NCBI RefSeq assembly: GCF_042466115.1
Contig: NZ_JAXHBQ010000001.1
Location: 1,984,001 to 2,048,000, forward strand
Length of the DNA stretch: 64,000 nt
Direction of reading: 5' to 3'
From: SW4 sp042466115
GTDB lineage: Bacteria; Pseudomonadota; Alphaproteobacteria; Rhodobacterales; Rhodobacteraceae
This document shows, one piece after another, positions 8,380 to 16,683 of this stretch. Below the pieces are notes generated by a model. It was not told the origin of the DNA and did not search any database. It saw nothing but the letters and a program-made list of their open reading frames with translations. The number at the start of each line of letters is the position of its first letter. The first letter of the stretch is position 1. A program made the position numbers and the translations under genes.

Positions 8380-9348
8380 ATGCCAAATTCAGAAACATTC
8401 CTGCAAACCGCCCGCCGCGTGATCACCACCGAAGCCGATGCGCTGAACACGCTTGCCCAAGGTCTTTCGCAACCCTTTGCTGATGCGGTTGAATTGCTGC
8501 TGAACGCCAAAGGCCGCGTCATCGTGTCAGGCATGGGAAAGTCCGGCCATATCGCGCGCAAGATGGCCGCGACTTTCGCCAGCACCGGCACGCCCGCGCA
8601 TTTCGTCCACCCCGCCGAGGCCAGCCACGGCGATCTTGGCATGATGGCGCAGGGCGATGTGGTGTTGGTGCTGTCCAATTCCGGCGAAACACCCGAACTG
8701 GCAGACATGGTTGCCTACACGCGCCGCTTTCGCATTCCACTGATCGGGGTCGCTAGTCGCCCCGACAGCACGCTGATGAAACAGGCGGATGTGGGTATCG
8801 TTTTGCCCAATGTCGCCGAAGCCTGCACCACCGGCATTGTCCCCACGACTAGCACAACGATGACGCTGGCCCTCGGTGATGCCCTCGCGGTCGCAATCAT
8901 GGAACACCGCGCATTCACACCCGAAAACTTTCGTGAATTTCATCCAGGTGGCAAACTGGGCGCGCGCCTATCCAAAGTCGGCGATCTGATGCACAGCGGT
9001 GACGCGGTTCCTCTGGCCAGCATCAAGTCCCCGATGAGCGATACCTTGCTGACAATCAGCCAGAAGGGCTTTGGTGTGGTTGGCGTTCTGGACGACGAAG
9101 GCTACCTTTGCGGGATCGTCACCGATGGCGACCTGCGCCGCAACATGGACGGGTTGCTTGACCTGACAGCGGGCGAGGTGATGACCAAAGCACCAACGAC
9201 GATTGGCCCCGAATCTTTGGCCGAGGAGGCTGTTGCGATCATGAACGCCAAGAAAATCACCTGCCTGTTTGTTGTCGACCCCAAAGGATCAAGGAACGCC
9301 AAGGGCATCCTGCACATCCACGATTGCCTGCGGGCCGGGGTCGTTTAG
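8380..9348 (+). CDS. kdsD: D-arabinose-5-phosphate isomerase (KdsD/KpsF family)
   Basis: This 322-residue protein interconverts ribulose-5-phosphate and arabinose-5-phosphate, the first committed step toward Kdo for LPS. An N-terminal SIS domain carries VSGMGKSGHIARKMAATFASTGTPAHFVHP (about 50-79) and the active-site strand SHGDLGMM. A C-terminal CBS pair spans about 205-322 (SPMSDTLLTISQKGFGVVGVLDDEGYLCGIVTDGDLRR, then the TKAPTTIGPESLAEEAVAIMN segment). Length and domain order are those of KdsD/KpsF. The lpt genes follow directly, and kdsB (CMP-Kdo synthetase) lies in the glycan locus at 20.1 kb, so both ends of the Kdo supply route are in this window. Confidence 0.95.
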   Translation: MPNSETFLQTARRVITTEADALNTLAQGLSQPFADAVELLLNAKGRVIVSGMGKSGHIARKMAATFASTGTPAHFVHPAEASHGDLGMMAQGDVVLVLSNSGETPELADMVAYTRRFRIPLIGVASRPDSTLMKQADVGIVLPNVAEACTTGIVPTTSTTMTLALGDALAVAIMEHRAFTPENFREFHPGGKLGARLSKVGDLMHSGDAVPLASIKSPMSDTLLTISQKGFGVVGVLDDEGYLCGIVTDGDLRRNMDGLLDLTAGEVMTKAPTTIGPESLAEEAVAIMNAKKITCLFVVDPKGSRNAKGILHIHDCLRAGVV

Positions 9349-9352
9349 GCCG

Positions 9353-9947
9353 ATGGGTGCCGATAACCTGTACTCGCAGGTCGTCGCCTATCTCAAGGTT
9401 GCCTTGCCGCTGGCCGCTATCGCCCTTCTTTCGACACTGTTCCTGTATTCGGGGAAAAGCGGCGGCGAATCAGAAATTCCCTACGCCGAAATCGAGGCCA
9501 TCGCGCGCGAGCCGCGGATCGCATCACCCAATTTCACGGGCATGTCCGAAGACGGTTCGGTGATTTCCATCTCTGCCGAAACCGCGCGCCCCGTAGAAGG
9601 TGAACGCAGCTTTTTGGTTGATGGGCTGAACGCTGAAATTGACACCGCCGAAGGCACGCATATCCAGATTCGCGCAGGCGAGGGTTTTGTGAACACCGAA
9701 CAACGGATTGCACGCCTTGAAGGGCTTGCGCGGGTCGTCACATCCAACGGCTACGAAATGGAGACCAGCGGGCTGACAGCCTCGCTTGCTTCGGGGCGGA
9801 TCGAGTTCGCACGGCGCGCTTGAAGTTCGCACGCCATTCGGGTCGTTAACAGCGGGGCAATTGTTGATCGAAACGCCCGAAGGGGCCGATGGGCAGCGGA
9901 TGCTTTTCAACGAGGGCGTTCGCCTGATATACACGCCGCAGGAATAA
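9353..9947 (+). pseudogene. lptC: LPS export protein LptC, apparent 1-nt frameshift near 9810
   Basis: LptC is a bitopic inner-membrane protein of the LPS transport bridge. The frame from ATG 9353 gives MGADNLYSQVVAYLKVALPL, a single TM helix and a LptC/OstA-like domain, but stops at TGA 9821-9823 after 156 residues. The missing C-terminus continues in another frame from 9811 to TAA 9945-9947 (ending EGVRLIYTPQE). Removing the C at 9810 gives RIEFDGALEVRTPFGS without a gap, so the lesion looks like a one-base insertion. The restored end lies 12 bp before lptA, normal operon spacing. LptC is needed in most LPS producers, so a sequencing error is the likeliest cause; a real mutation giving a truncated protein is the alternative. 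Confidence 0.85.
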
Positions 9948-9959
9948 GGAATTTTCCAA

Positions 9960-10448
9960 TTGTCACTTTCGCGCGCCCTTGCATTTGTTGTGTTCTCGCT
10001 TCTTGCCCTGCCTGCTGTGGCGCAAGGCACTGCGATCACCCTGGGTGGTCTGAACGCCGACCCGTCCGCACCGCTTGAAATCACCGCCGACAGCCTAAGC
10101 GTGGATCAGGACACAGGCGTTGCGGTCTTTACGGGCAACGTTGTGATCGGACAGGGTGATTTGCGCTTGTCCGCCGGAGAGGTGCGCGTGGTCTATGATG
10201 ACACGACCGGCGAGATCGACTCGCTCGATATCACGGGCGGCGTCACTTTTGTCACCGCAACCGAGGCAGCCGAATCGCAAAGTGCGTCCTACAATCTGGA
10301 AACCGGGCAGATGACCCTTAGCGGTGACGTGCTTGTGACCCAAGGTGCCAGCGCGATTGCTGCCGACCGCATGACCGTCAACCTGGAAACCGGCACTGCG
10401 CGCATGGACGGCCGCGTGCGCACCGTATTTCAGCAGGCCGACAACTGA
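9960..10448 (+). CDS. lptA: LPS transport periplasmic protein LptA
   Basis: This 162-residue periplasmic protein of the OstA/LptA fold bridges LptC and the outer-membrane LptD. A signal peptide (MSLSRALAFVVFSLLALPAVAQ) is followed by beta-jellyroll repeats rich in D-x-G turns: LEITADSLSVDQDTGVAVFTGNVVIGQGDLRLSAGEVRV and later TLSGDVLVTQGASAIAADRMTVNLETG. The start is TTG at 9960, chosen because it begins the signal peptide and has AAGGAA 9 bases upstream. Its TGA overlaps the lptB ATG by one base (TGATG), indicating coupled translation. Confidence 0.92.
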   Translation: MSLSRALAFVVFSLLALPAVAQGTAITLGGLNADPSAPLEITADSLSVDQDTGVAVFTGNVVIGQGDLRLSAGEVRVVYDDTTGEIDSLDITGGVTFVTATEAAESQSASYNLETGQMTLSGDVLVTQGASAIAADRMTVNLETGTARMDGRVRTVFQQADN

Positions 10449-11209
10449 TGGCCGATTCGCCTGAACTGACCGTTACCGAAGGCGACTTGGGGCTGCGCAT
10501 CGTCAACCTGCGCAAAAGCTATCGCAAAAAAGTCGTGATCCGCGACGTGTCGATGGACCTTGGACGCGGTGAGGTTGTAGCGCTGCTAGGCCCGAACGGA
10601 TCAGGCAAGACCACATGTTTCTATTCCATCGCCGGTCTTGTGACCCCCGAAGGCGGGCATGTGGTCATCGACGGGCGCGATGTGACAGCACTTCCAATGT
10701 ATCGGCGCGCCAAGCTGGGCATCGGCTATCTACCACAGGAAATGTCGATCTTTCGCGGCATGTCGGTCGAGGACAATATCCTCGCCATTTTGCAAATCGC
10801 TGAACCGGACCGCCGTGCGCGCCGCGAAAAGCTTGAAGAATTGCTTAGCGAATTTTCGATCGAACACCTGCGCCGCGCGCCCGCCCTTGCCCTGTCAGGG
10901 GGCGAACGTCGTCGCGTTGAAATAGCGCGCTGCCTTGCAGCCGGGCCGAAATACGTGCTTTTGGATGAACCCTTTGCCGGCGTTGACCCGATCGCAGTGG
11001 GCGAAATCCGGCACCTTGTTGCCGATCTGAAAAAGCGCGGTATCGGCGTGCTGATCACAGACCACAATGTGCGTGAAACGCTCGAAATCGTGGATCGCGC
11101 CTATATTTTGCACGACGGCAAAGTCCTGATGACAGGGACCGCAGAAGAAGTCGTCCAGGATGAAAACGTGCGCCGCGTCTATCTGGGGCAAAGCTTCCGC
11201 GTTAACTAA
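10448..11209 (+). CDS. lptB: LPS export ABC transporter ATPase LptB
   Basis: This 253-residue ATPase powers LPS extraction from the inner membrane with LptF/LptG, which are not in this window. The Walker A LLGPNGSGKTT is at about 43-53, the Q-loop is LPQEMSIFRGMSVEDNI, the signature is LSGGERRRVEIARCL (about 147-161), and Walker B is KYVLLDEPFAGVDPIAV, followed by the H-loop LITDHNVRETL. The LSGGERRR and DEPFAGVDP wording is diagnostic for LptB as opposed to generic ABC ATPases. In many alphaproteobacteria rpoN follows lptB; here hpf comes next and no sigma-54 gene is present. Confidence 0.96.
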   Translation: MADSPELTVTEGDLGLRIVNLRKSYRKKVVIRDVSMDLGRGEVVALLGPNGSGKTTCFYSIAGLVTPEGGHVVIDGRDVTALPMYRRAKLGIGYLPQEMSIFRGMSVEDNILAILQIAEPDRRARREKLEELLSEFSIEHLRRAPALALSGGERRRVEIARCLAAGPKYVLLDEPFAGVDPIAVGEIRHLVADLKKRGIGVLITDHNVRETLEIVDRAYILHDGKVLMTGTAEEVVQDENVRRVYLGQSFRVN

Positions 11210-11281
11210 TTGTTCCCGCTGATTGTCGTGGCAACCCATTGACACCTTGGCTGATCTGTCGCCAAATGATGGGGATGACAC

Positions 11282-11344
11282 ACTTGGTTTTCTCCTGCAC
11301 CAGACGTCGGGCTTTTGGGCCAGACCGGTGTCATAGAACCAAGT
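11282..11344 (+). repeat. Inverted repeat in the lptB-hpf spacer
   Basis: ACTTGGTT (11282-11289) and AACCAAGT (11337-11344) are a perfect 8-bp inverted repeat, with CACC/GGTG available to extend pairing inside the loop. It falls in the 222-bp gap between lptB and hpf, 88 bases before the hpf ATG. It could be a 5' leader structure; it is not a terminator because no T-run follows. A TTGACA at 11239-11244 is the only -35-like element seen in the gap, and its -10 partner is weak. Confidence 0.45.
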
Positions 11345-11431
11345 TTTTGCCATCATATCCGTAACCTGCAGTTTTTGCCGGGCTTGGTCCCGTTTGGAAA
11401 ACTGCGCGTGCCTGAACACAAAGGAGGAACG

Positions 11432-12007
11432 ATGCGGTATCAAATCAGTGGCAAGCAAATCGACATTGGCGAAGCGCTTCAAACCCATGTGAAAACCGAA
11501 CTTGGGGAAATTTTTGACAAATACGCCGGCCGACCCACCGAGGCTTATGTGGTATTTTCCAAGTCGGGACATGAATTTGTCTGTGAAACTGTTGTGCATT
11601 TGTCGACTGGTTTGACAGCACAAGCCAAGGCCCATGCCACTGAAATCTATGCAGCTTTCGACGGCTGTAGCGAAAAAATGGAAAAACAGCTGCGCCGCTA
11701 CAAGCGCCGGTTGAAGGATCACCACAAGGATCGTTCACAACCTGTTGAACTTTCGGACGCAGGCTCCTATATCCTCGCCGCATCGGAGGAGTCGGAAGAC
11801 ACCGAACCAGAGAATGTCACATCAATGATCGTGGCCGAAATGGAAGCGAAGATCCCTTCGCTTTCGGTCGGCGAGGCGGTCATGCAGATGGAATTGGCAA
11901 ATGCTCCGGTTCTGGTTTTTCGGAACGAAGGACATAACGGGGTCAACGTTGTTTACCGGCGCGACGATGGAAACATCGGCTGGGTTGATCCACGAAATTC
12001 AGGCTAG
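11432..12007 (+). CDS. hpf: Ribosome hibernation-promoting factor, long form
   Basis: This 191-residue protein binds idle ribosomes in stationary phase. The N-terminal S30AE fold (MRYQISGKQIDIGEALQTHVKTELGEIFDKYAG, 1-33, through the basic helix MEKQLRRYKRRLKDHHKD at about 87-104) is joined by an acidic linker to the C-terminal dimerisation domain (PSLSVGEAVMQMELANAPVLVFRNEGHNGVNVVYRRDDGNIGWVDP), which defines the long form that makes 100S dimers. The ATG at 11432 is fixed by the strong AAAGGAGG seven bases upstream; an in-frame extension further upstream has no family similarity. ptsN follows after 34 bp, the common hpf-ptsN pairing. Confidence 0.95.
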   Translation: MRYQISGKQIDIGEALQTHVKTELGEIFDKYAGRPTEAYVVFSKSGHEFVCETVVHLSTGLTAQAKAHATEIYAAFDGCSEKMEKQLRRYKRRLKDHHKDRSQPVELSDAGSYILAASEESEDTEPENVTSMIVAEMEAKIPSLSVGEAVMQMELANAPVLVFRNEGHNGVNVVYRRDDGNIGWVDPRNSG

Positions 12008-12041
12008 AGGTCGGCACAAGCCCGGCTAAGGGACAAGACCA

Positions 12042-12506
12042 ATGCAGCTATCGGATCTGTTGCGACTGGACGGCGTTAAAGTGATTGGCGCCGCCACGAG
12101 CAAGAAACGTTTGTTCCATGATCTTGGCGCAATGGCGCAAGACGCGTTTGAACTTTCCCAAACCGACGTTGTCGAGGCACTGCTTGATCGCGAAGCGCTT
12201 GGCCCGACAGGTGTCGGGCACGGCGTTGCCCTGCCCCATGCACGGCTGCCGGGTTTGGACACGGTTTGCGGGCTGTTTGTGCGTTTGGAAAAGCCGCTCG
12301 ATTTCGATTCGGTTGATCGCCAACCTGTCGATCTGGTGTTTGCACTGCTGGCCCCCGAAACGGCTGGTGCCGAACACCTCAAGGCGCTGGCACTGGTGTC
12401 ACGCACCATGCGCGACGCTGATGTCTGCGCCAAACTGCGCGCGAATGCAGAGCCCGATACGCTGCATTCCATCTTGACCGAAGTGCACGCAACCCAGGCG
12501 GCCTAG
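12042..12506 (+). CDS. ptsN: Nitrogen-PTS EIIA-like regulatory protein PtsN
   Basis: This 154-residue EIIA(Ntr) domain accepts phosphate from the PTS-Ntr relay and regulates targets such as potassium transport and nitrogen or carbon balance. The phosphorylated histidine is His66 in VALPHARLPGL, with a second conserved His60 (VGHG). The length is standard. It follows hpf by 34 bp, as in many proteobacteria. The stop codon TAG (12504-12506) overlaps the stop of the oppositely oriented sulfotransferase gene within a CTAG palindrome, so no room is left for a separate terminator. Confidence 0.94.
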   Translation: MQLSDLLRLDGVKVIGAATSKKRLFHDLGAMAQDAFELSQTDVVEALLDREALGPTGVGHGVALPHARLPGLDTVCGLFVRLEKPLDFDSVDRQPVDLVFALLAPETAGAEHLKALALVSRTMRDADVCAKLRANAEPDTLHSILTEVHATQAA

Positions 12507-13927
12507 CCCCACGCGTCATAACCAAAAGTCATGTAATCGCGCTGGTAAACGGCGCGGGTCGCAAGCTCGATCTCATCGTCGTAAATCTCGGCCAGACGCG
12601 CCGCATGCGGATCGCTGACCTCGGCAGGGCGGGGCATGGTATCCTTGCCGACCTGTGCTGCGAGTATCGCAAGGTCTTCGCCAAGCCGGTCTTCGCGCAA
12701 AATCAGGTCGGGCAACACGAAATTGGCGAACCCCTGAAGCACCTCGGCTTGCGAGGCCCAAGCGGCATCGACCCGAATACCGGTTTGTGACGCAAGGTTG
12801 GCCTTGAGAAAGGCAAGAAACGCCAGAAACGCCGTGCGATGCGCCTGTCTGTCATATGTGTCATCGGGTGCGTCTTTGGGGATCGGCAGCTTGAACTGTT
12901 GGCGCAGCGTAGCACGGATTTCGCCATAACTCCCCGGTCCGGTCTGCAAAATGCGGTCACAAAATGCCGCGTGGGCGCGCGCAACCGGATGGCGCACCAC
13001 CGTAAAACCGCGATGGCCAACGTGTTGGCGCTTCCATTGGCGGATACTTTTCTGGTTAAAGCCGGAAATCAGCGCGTCCTGATCCTGCCCGTCTAGCGCG
13101 GCAAGCCACTGATTGATCACCGCTTCAGGGCCGGAACGGACAGGCATATATAACAGCGGGCTTTGCGGCGCTGCCACAAAAGTTGGCACGGCCGGACCGC
13201 GGCGTGGTTCAAAATTGGGTGTACGGGTCAGGTTGAAGTGGTCAATCTGTCCCAGCGCGATTTCCATTTCGTCAAAATTCTTGACCTTATCGGACATCGG
13301 GCTTGGGTTTTGCTTTTTCAGGCTTTTGTCGAGCGCTTCAAGGCGCGCATCACACCCCAGATATGCGGCCAATCCATTCATCACCGCGACATCCTGGAGG
13401 TCTTCATAGGCCATGTAAAACGCAGTCTGACCGGACCGTTGGAGAGCATTCAGCAAACGCACTTGAAATTCCTGAAGCGCTGCAAGGTGGCCCGCGAATT
13501 CAGTGTCATCAAACTCGATCTTTTCGGCGCGGGCATGTTTGACGTTGGTCAGTTTCCATTGGCCGGTCGCCTGCGCGATCTTCCAGCTTACATAGCTTTC
13601 GACAGGATTGCGCGTCAGGATCACCTTGGCGCAGCGCGGGTCAGGCAGGCAGATATCAAGCGCGCGTTGGTCGTGATCATTGAAAAACCGAAAGCCGGTC
13701 AGCGTATCAGGGTTATCTTTGATCCGTCCGATCAAGCGATCAGGATCAGCATCGCGTTCCGACCGTGTAACCCCCAGAATTTCTTCGCGGTTCGGATAAC
13801 CGATGAAATGCGGATTGAATGCCTCGCCAACACAGGCCAACCCGTCGAATGCGTTGATGTTGGTTTCAAGGAAATTGGACCCCGTCCGCATTTCGGCAAA
13901 CACAACAAAATAGTCAAAAGATGCCAT
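12503..13927 (-). CDS. Sulfotransferase with two sulfotransferase-like halves
   Basis: This 474-residue protein begins with FVVFAEMRTGSNFLETN (about 7-23), a 5'-phosphosulfate-binding loop. It then has VILTRNPVESYVSWKIA (about 102-118), the 3'-phosphate motif with Arg and Ser, so the first 240 residues look like a complete PAPS-dependent sulfotransferase. A second half starts near 255 (LLYMPVRSGPEAVINQWL) and contains FTVVRHPVARAHAAFCDRI, again a 3'-phosphate-type motif, but its 5' loop lacks the usual lysine. It may be a diverged or structural second domain. It ends a minus-strand glycan gene run, 3 bp after the GT14 gene. The likely role is sulfation of a surface glycan; the acceptor is unknown. 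Confidence 0.82.
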   Translation of the reverse strand: MASFDYFVVFAEMRTGSNFLETNINAFDGLACVGEAFNPHFIGYPNREEILGVTRSERDADPDRLIGRIKDNPDTLTGFRFFNDHDQRALDICLPDPRCAKVILTRNPVESYVSWKIAQATGQWKLTNVKHARAEKIEFDDTEFAGHLAALQEFQVRLLNALQRSGQTAFYMAYEDLQDVAVMNGLAAYLGCDARLEALDKSLKKQNPSPMSDKVKNFDEMEIALGQIDHFNLTRTPNFEPRRGPAVPTFVAAPQSPLLYMPVRSGPEAVINQWLAALDGQDQDALISGFNQKSIRQWKRQHVGHRGFTVVRHPVARAHAAFCDRILQTGPGSYGEIRATLRQQFKLPIPKDAPDDTYDRQAHRTAFLAFLAFLKANLASQTGIRVDAAWASQAEVLQGFANFVLPDLILREDRLGEDLAILAAQVGKDTMPRPAEVSDPHAARLAEIYDDEIELATRAVYQRDYMTFGYDAWG

Positions 13928-13930
13928 AAG

Positions 13931-15628
13931 TTACCTGACCAAATAGGGTTTGCGCGGTTTGGGTTGCACATTGTCGGGGGCCGCTTCGGTTGGAAAGTCA
14001 CCCATCAAATAAGGGTGCATCCCCTGATTCTTGAGGTTTTGCAGGAACTGGCCGAAACCCGTCAGATCAACCAGGCGGGGCGCTTCGGCCAGTCGGCGCA
14101 GGCTTTTGCCACCCATTTCATCAACGATGCTTTGCAAGGCTTCCATGGGGCTTTCGACAAAATCCGCCATGCTCCAAATGCGAATACGCGCCTTGGCATA
14201 GGGCGACCGCAAGATGTTCAAGTGATCGCTTTCGATCTTTTGCAGTGCCGCCGCCTCGGCCCGCAGATCGGCAAAGTTGCGGTTGGACTGAAACAGCGGC
14301 ACAGCCCAGGCACCGGAAATCACGCTGATCTGCGCGTTCGGGTCTTTGGCCATATCCCAGTTGATGATCTGGCTATCGCGCGGGCTGAACTGGAAACACT
14401 GGCGTTCACCCCGCGTGTTCCAGATCAGATTGGTCAGGAACATGCGCGCGTTGTAGTCGCGGATATTGGGGTTGTTGGACAAGGCCCCGCTAAAGGTTTC
14501 CTGCCGCCCTTCAAATTCGACAACATCGGGCGCGAAAAGATGGCCGTGCACCCGTGCGCCTGTGGCCTTGGCCAGCCACGAGTCGAAATTCTCGAACAGG
14601 TCGCCAAACCCTTGAAACACGGAATAGGGGGCCGAAGTAAAACCGTTCTCCCAGTTTTCATTGGGAAAGCGGCTTTGCATATACAGGCCTGCGCGACCAC
14701 GTGTGCGCCGGTCAACGGCTTTGGCGAAAATCCGGTCGATCTTGCCCGGATTGGGTTCCGCACCCTTCATCGCGCCGGCGTCGTCGCCAAGGAAGGTGTC
14801 ATAAAGCCGATCCGCATGGCGCCAAATCTTGCGTGCAACGAAACAGTCAGAGCGGCGCAAGAGTTGCAGGTGATCGTCGTAGAAAATATGCGGTTTGCCC
14901 TGAAAATCGAACTTGGACAGGGTCAACGACCGGCTTTCGATGTTTTGCGAGTAAAGCCGCACAATCGTCTGGAAGTAGCTTTCGTCGGGGATCCAGACCT
15001 TGCTGAAATAGCGGTCATAGGTCGGGCGGTCAGGGTCTTGCAGGATCGCCGAAAGGGTCTGTCGCGTCAGGCACCACCATTGGCTGCCCATATGCGGCAC
15101 GATCCCGTCCGGCGTGCTGCGATACAATTTGAAACGCCGCTGAAATTCAACGTAGCGGTCAAACAGGAACCGATTCTTTTTCCACGAGAACGGAAACCGC
15201 AGCGTGAACCTTTCGTGATCAAGCCCACCAACTGTCCACGGCACATCCGCCGTTGTTGCGCTTTCGATAAAATCGGTGCGCGGGCGGGCATCAAGATAGC
15301 GTTGAAGTTCAGCCACCGGGCGCAAGGGCATGCACGACCCGGACGCCAGATAGACGTGGCGGACCTGTGAAAACTTTTCGAGCATCATTTCGGAGGCGCT
15401 TTGTGATGCGGCAACGATACCCCAAGTGCCCCATTCGCAACGGTGCCGCTTGGAAAACAGCACATCAGGTAGGTCCGACAGCGCGGTTACAAAGGCATCA
15501 TGCGTTGCGCGATCAACAGATTTATCGACGTGGACAACCACAGGGCAATCACTGGCGGACCAGTGGCGGATCACCTGTTCGGCGCGGTCCAGCGCATCGT
15601 GAACCAGCATGACAATCCCGACGGTCAT
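13931..15628 (-). CDS. Core-2/I-branching (GT14-type) glycosyltransferase with C-terminal extension
   Basis: This 565-residue protein starts at ATG 15628, which overlaps the upstream stop as ATGA; a longer in-frame reading adds 26 non-conserved residues. The N-terminal 270 residues follow the GT14 branching-enzyme pattern: IVMLVHDALDRAEQVI, VVVHVDKSVDR, FSKRHRCEWGTWGIVAAS, VYLASGSCMPLRP, and MGSQWWCLTRQTLSAIL followed by WIPDESYFQTIV. GT14 enzymes add beta-1,6-GlcNAc or beta-xylose. The remaining 290 residues are an additional domain found with this type in Rhodobacteraceae; I cannot name its function. There is no signal peptide. Donor and acceptor are unknown, but the neighbours (GT2, GT4, sulfotransferase) indicate surface polysaccharide assembly. 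Confidence 0.83.
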   Translation of the reverse strand: MTVGIVMLVHDALDRAEQVIRHWSASDCPVVVHVDKSVDRATHDAFVTALSDLPDVLFSKRHRCEWGTWGIVAASQSASEMMLEKFSQVRHVYLASGSCMPLRPVAELQRYLDARPRTDFIESATTADVPWTVGGLDHERFTLRFPFSWKKNRFLFDRYVEFQRRFKLYRSTPDGIVPHMGSQWWCLTRQTLSAILQDPDRPTYDRYFSKVWIPDESYFQTIVRLYSQNIESRSLTLSKFDFQGKPHIFYDDHLQLLRRSDCFVARKIWRHADRLYDTFLGDDAGAMKGAEPNPGKIDRIFAKAVDRRTRGRAGLYMQSRFPNENWENGFTSAPYSVFQGFGDLFENFDSWLAKATGARVHGHLFAPDVVEFEGRQETFSGALSNNPNIRDYNARMFLTNLIWNTRGERQCFQFSPRDSQIINWDMAKDPNAQISVISGAWAVPLFQSNRNFADLRAEAAALQKIESDHLNILRSPYAKARIRIWSMADFVESPMEALQSIVDEMGGKSLRRLAEAPRLVDLTGFGQFLQNLKNQGMHPYLMGDFPTEAAPDNVQPKPRKPYLVR

Positions 15629-16635
15629 GCCCAGTTCCCCTTGGACATGAGGCCCAGAATTTCCAGCTGCCGCCAGTTGATATACTTTTCCGACCACTTG
15701 CACCAAAGATCGGGATCGTCTGACAGACCCGATGCATAGGCCTTGTATTCGTGGCTATTTGCATAGTGCTGCTTGCGCGCCAATTCCTCGGCGGCCTTGA
15801 CGCTGAAGGTGTCCAGGAACTTGGTGTGCAGCAGAACGCCGCTCGCCTTTTCGCCACCCCATTCGTCGTAAACAAGGTTCAACCCGCGCGGCAGCACCAT
15901 ATGGGTCGAACTGACGTAGGCATACTGGCGGTCCCACTTTATCAGCGGAATTTTGTTCAGCGCTGGCGCGCGCCAGGGTTCGTCCGGGAAAAACTTGCGC
16001 GCACGTGGCCCGCCTTGAATCCACAGGTTGCCGAACTTGTGGTTCTTGTAGATCGAATAATTGCCCGCATCGAACCACGATGCGATTTCAATCGGGTCCT
16101 GATTGCGCTGGTATGGCACATCATCAATGCGCCCCTTTGGATACATATCCAGCAACATCGCCCCGAAGGATTTGATCGACGATGCATCAAGCCAGTCCGT
16201 CAGCGCACGCAGAGGGCGGGTATCACAAAACGGATAGACCAGAAATTCGTCCGGATCGACCACAAGGCACCAGTGCCCGTGCGCGTATTTCAACTGCAAC
16301 CAGTTGAGCCAATCGACCCCGAACCGCGCGCGTTTGTAACTTCCCTTGGTCGTCCATAGTGACACATCGGGCTGGTCGGCAAGGTATTCGCGCCCGCCAT
16401 CATCGCTGTCGTTATCAACCATCAGAAAATGGTTCACACCCTTGTCGCGATAATACTTCAGGAAATAGGGCAGGCGGATGTCTTCGTTTCGGAAGGTCGA
16501 AAAGACGAGGATATCGCCCTTTTTGATCTGCTTGGTGCGGTCCTGAACCGGTTTCAGTTGCCGACGTTTGCGAAACGCACGGATGCGCCAGCGCTTGCGC
16601 TGCAACCTGAGCCGATATGACTGCCAAGCACCCAT
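15625..16635 (-). CDS. Glycosyltransferase family 2 (Glyco_tranf_2_4 type)
   Basis: This 336-residue cytoplasmic protein has a very basic N-terminus (SYRLRLQRKRWRIRAFRKRRQLK). It continues with FSTFRNEDIRLPYFLKYYRDKGVNHFLMVDNDSDDG (about 46-81), the GT-A nucleotide-sugar fold of the PF13704-like family, and the metal-binding block CLVVDPDEFLVYP (about 123-135) with a DPDE motif. No TM helix is visible. It overlaps the GT14 gene by ATGA, implying one operon, and is separated by 48 bp from the upstream GT4 gene. Members of this family are common in Rhodobacteraceae glycan loci; the transferred sugar cannot be predicted. Confidence 0.83.
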   Translation of the reverse strand: MGAWQSYRLRLQRKRWRIRAFRKRRQLKPVQDRTKQIKKGDILVFSTFRNEDIRLPYFLKYYRDKGVNHFLMVDNDSDDGGREYLADQPDVSLWTTKGSYKRARFGVDWLNWLQLKYAHGHWCLVVDPDEFLVYPFCDTRPLRALTDWLDASSIKSFGAMLLDMYPKGRIDDVPYQRNQDPIEIASWFDAGNYSIYKNHKFGNLWIQGGPRARKFFPDEPWRAPALNKIPLIKWDRQYAYVSSTHMVLPRGLNLVYDEWGGEKASGVLLHTKFLDTFSVKAAEELARKQHYANSHEYKAYASGLSDDPDLWCKWSEKYINWRQLEILGLMSKGNWA

Positions 16636-16683
16636 CTAGTTCCCTTGATCTTCAGAGGCGCCCAGCCTCACACACCCGCGATA

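Noticed and set aside
11210..11431. Possible sigma-54 gene or other small gene between lptB and hpf
   Set aside because: No protein-coding signal; the gap only holds an inverted repeat and weak promoter-like bases.
13163..15370. 735-codon plus-strand frame over the GT14 and sulfotransferase genes
   Set aside because: It spans two well-supported minus-strand genes and their 3-bp gap, has a low-complexity basic translation and no recognisable domain.
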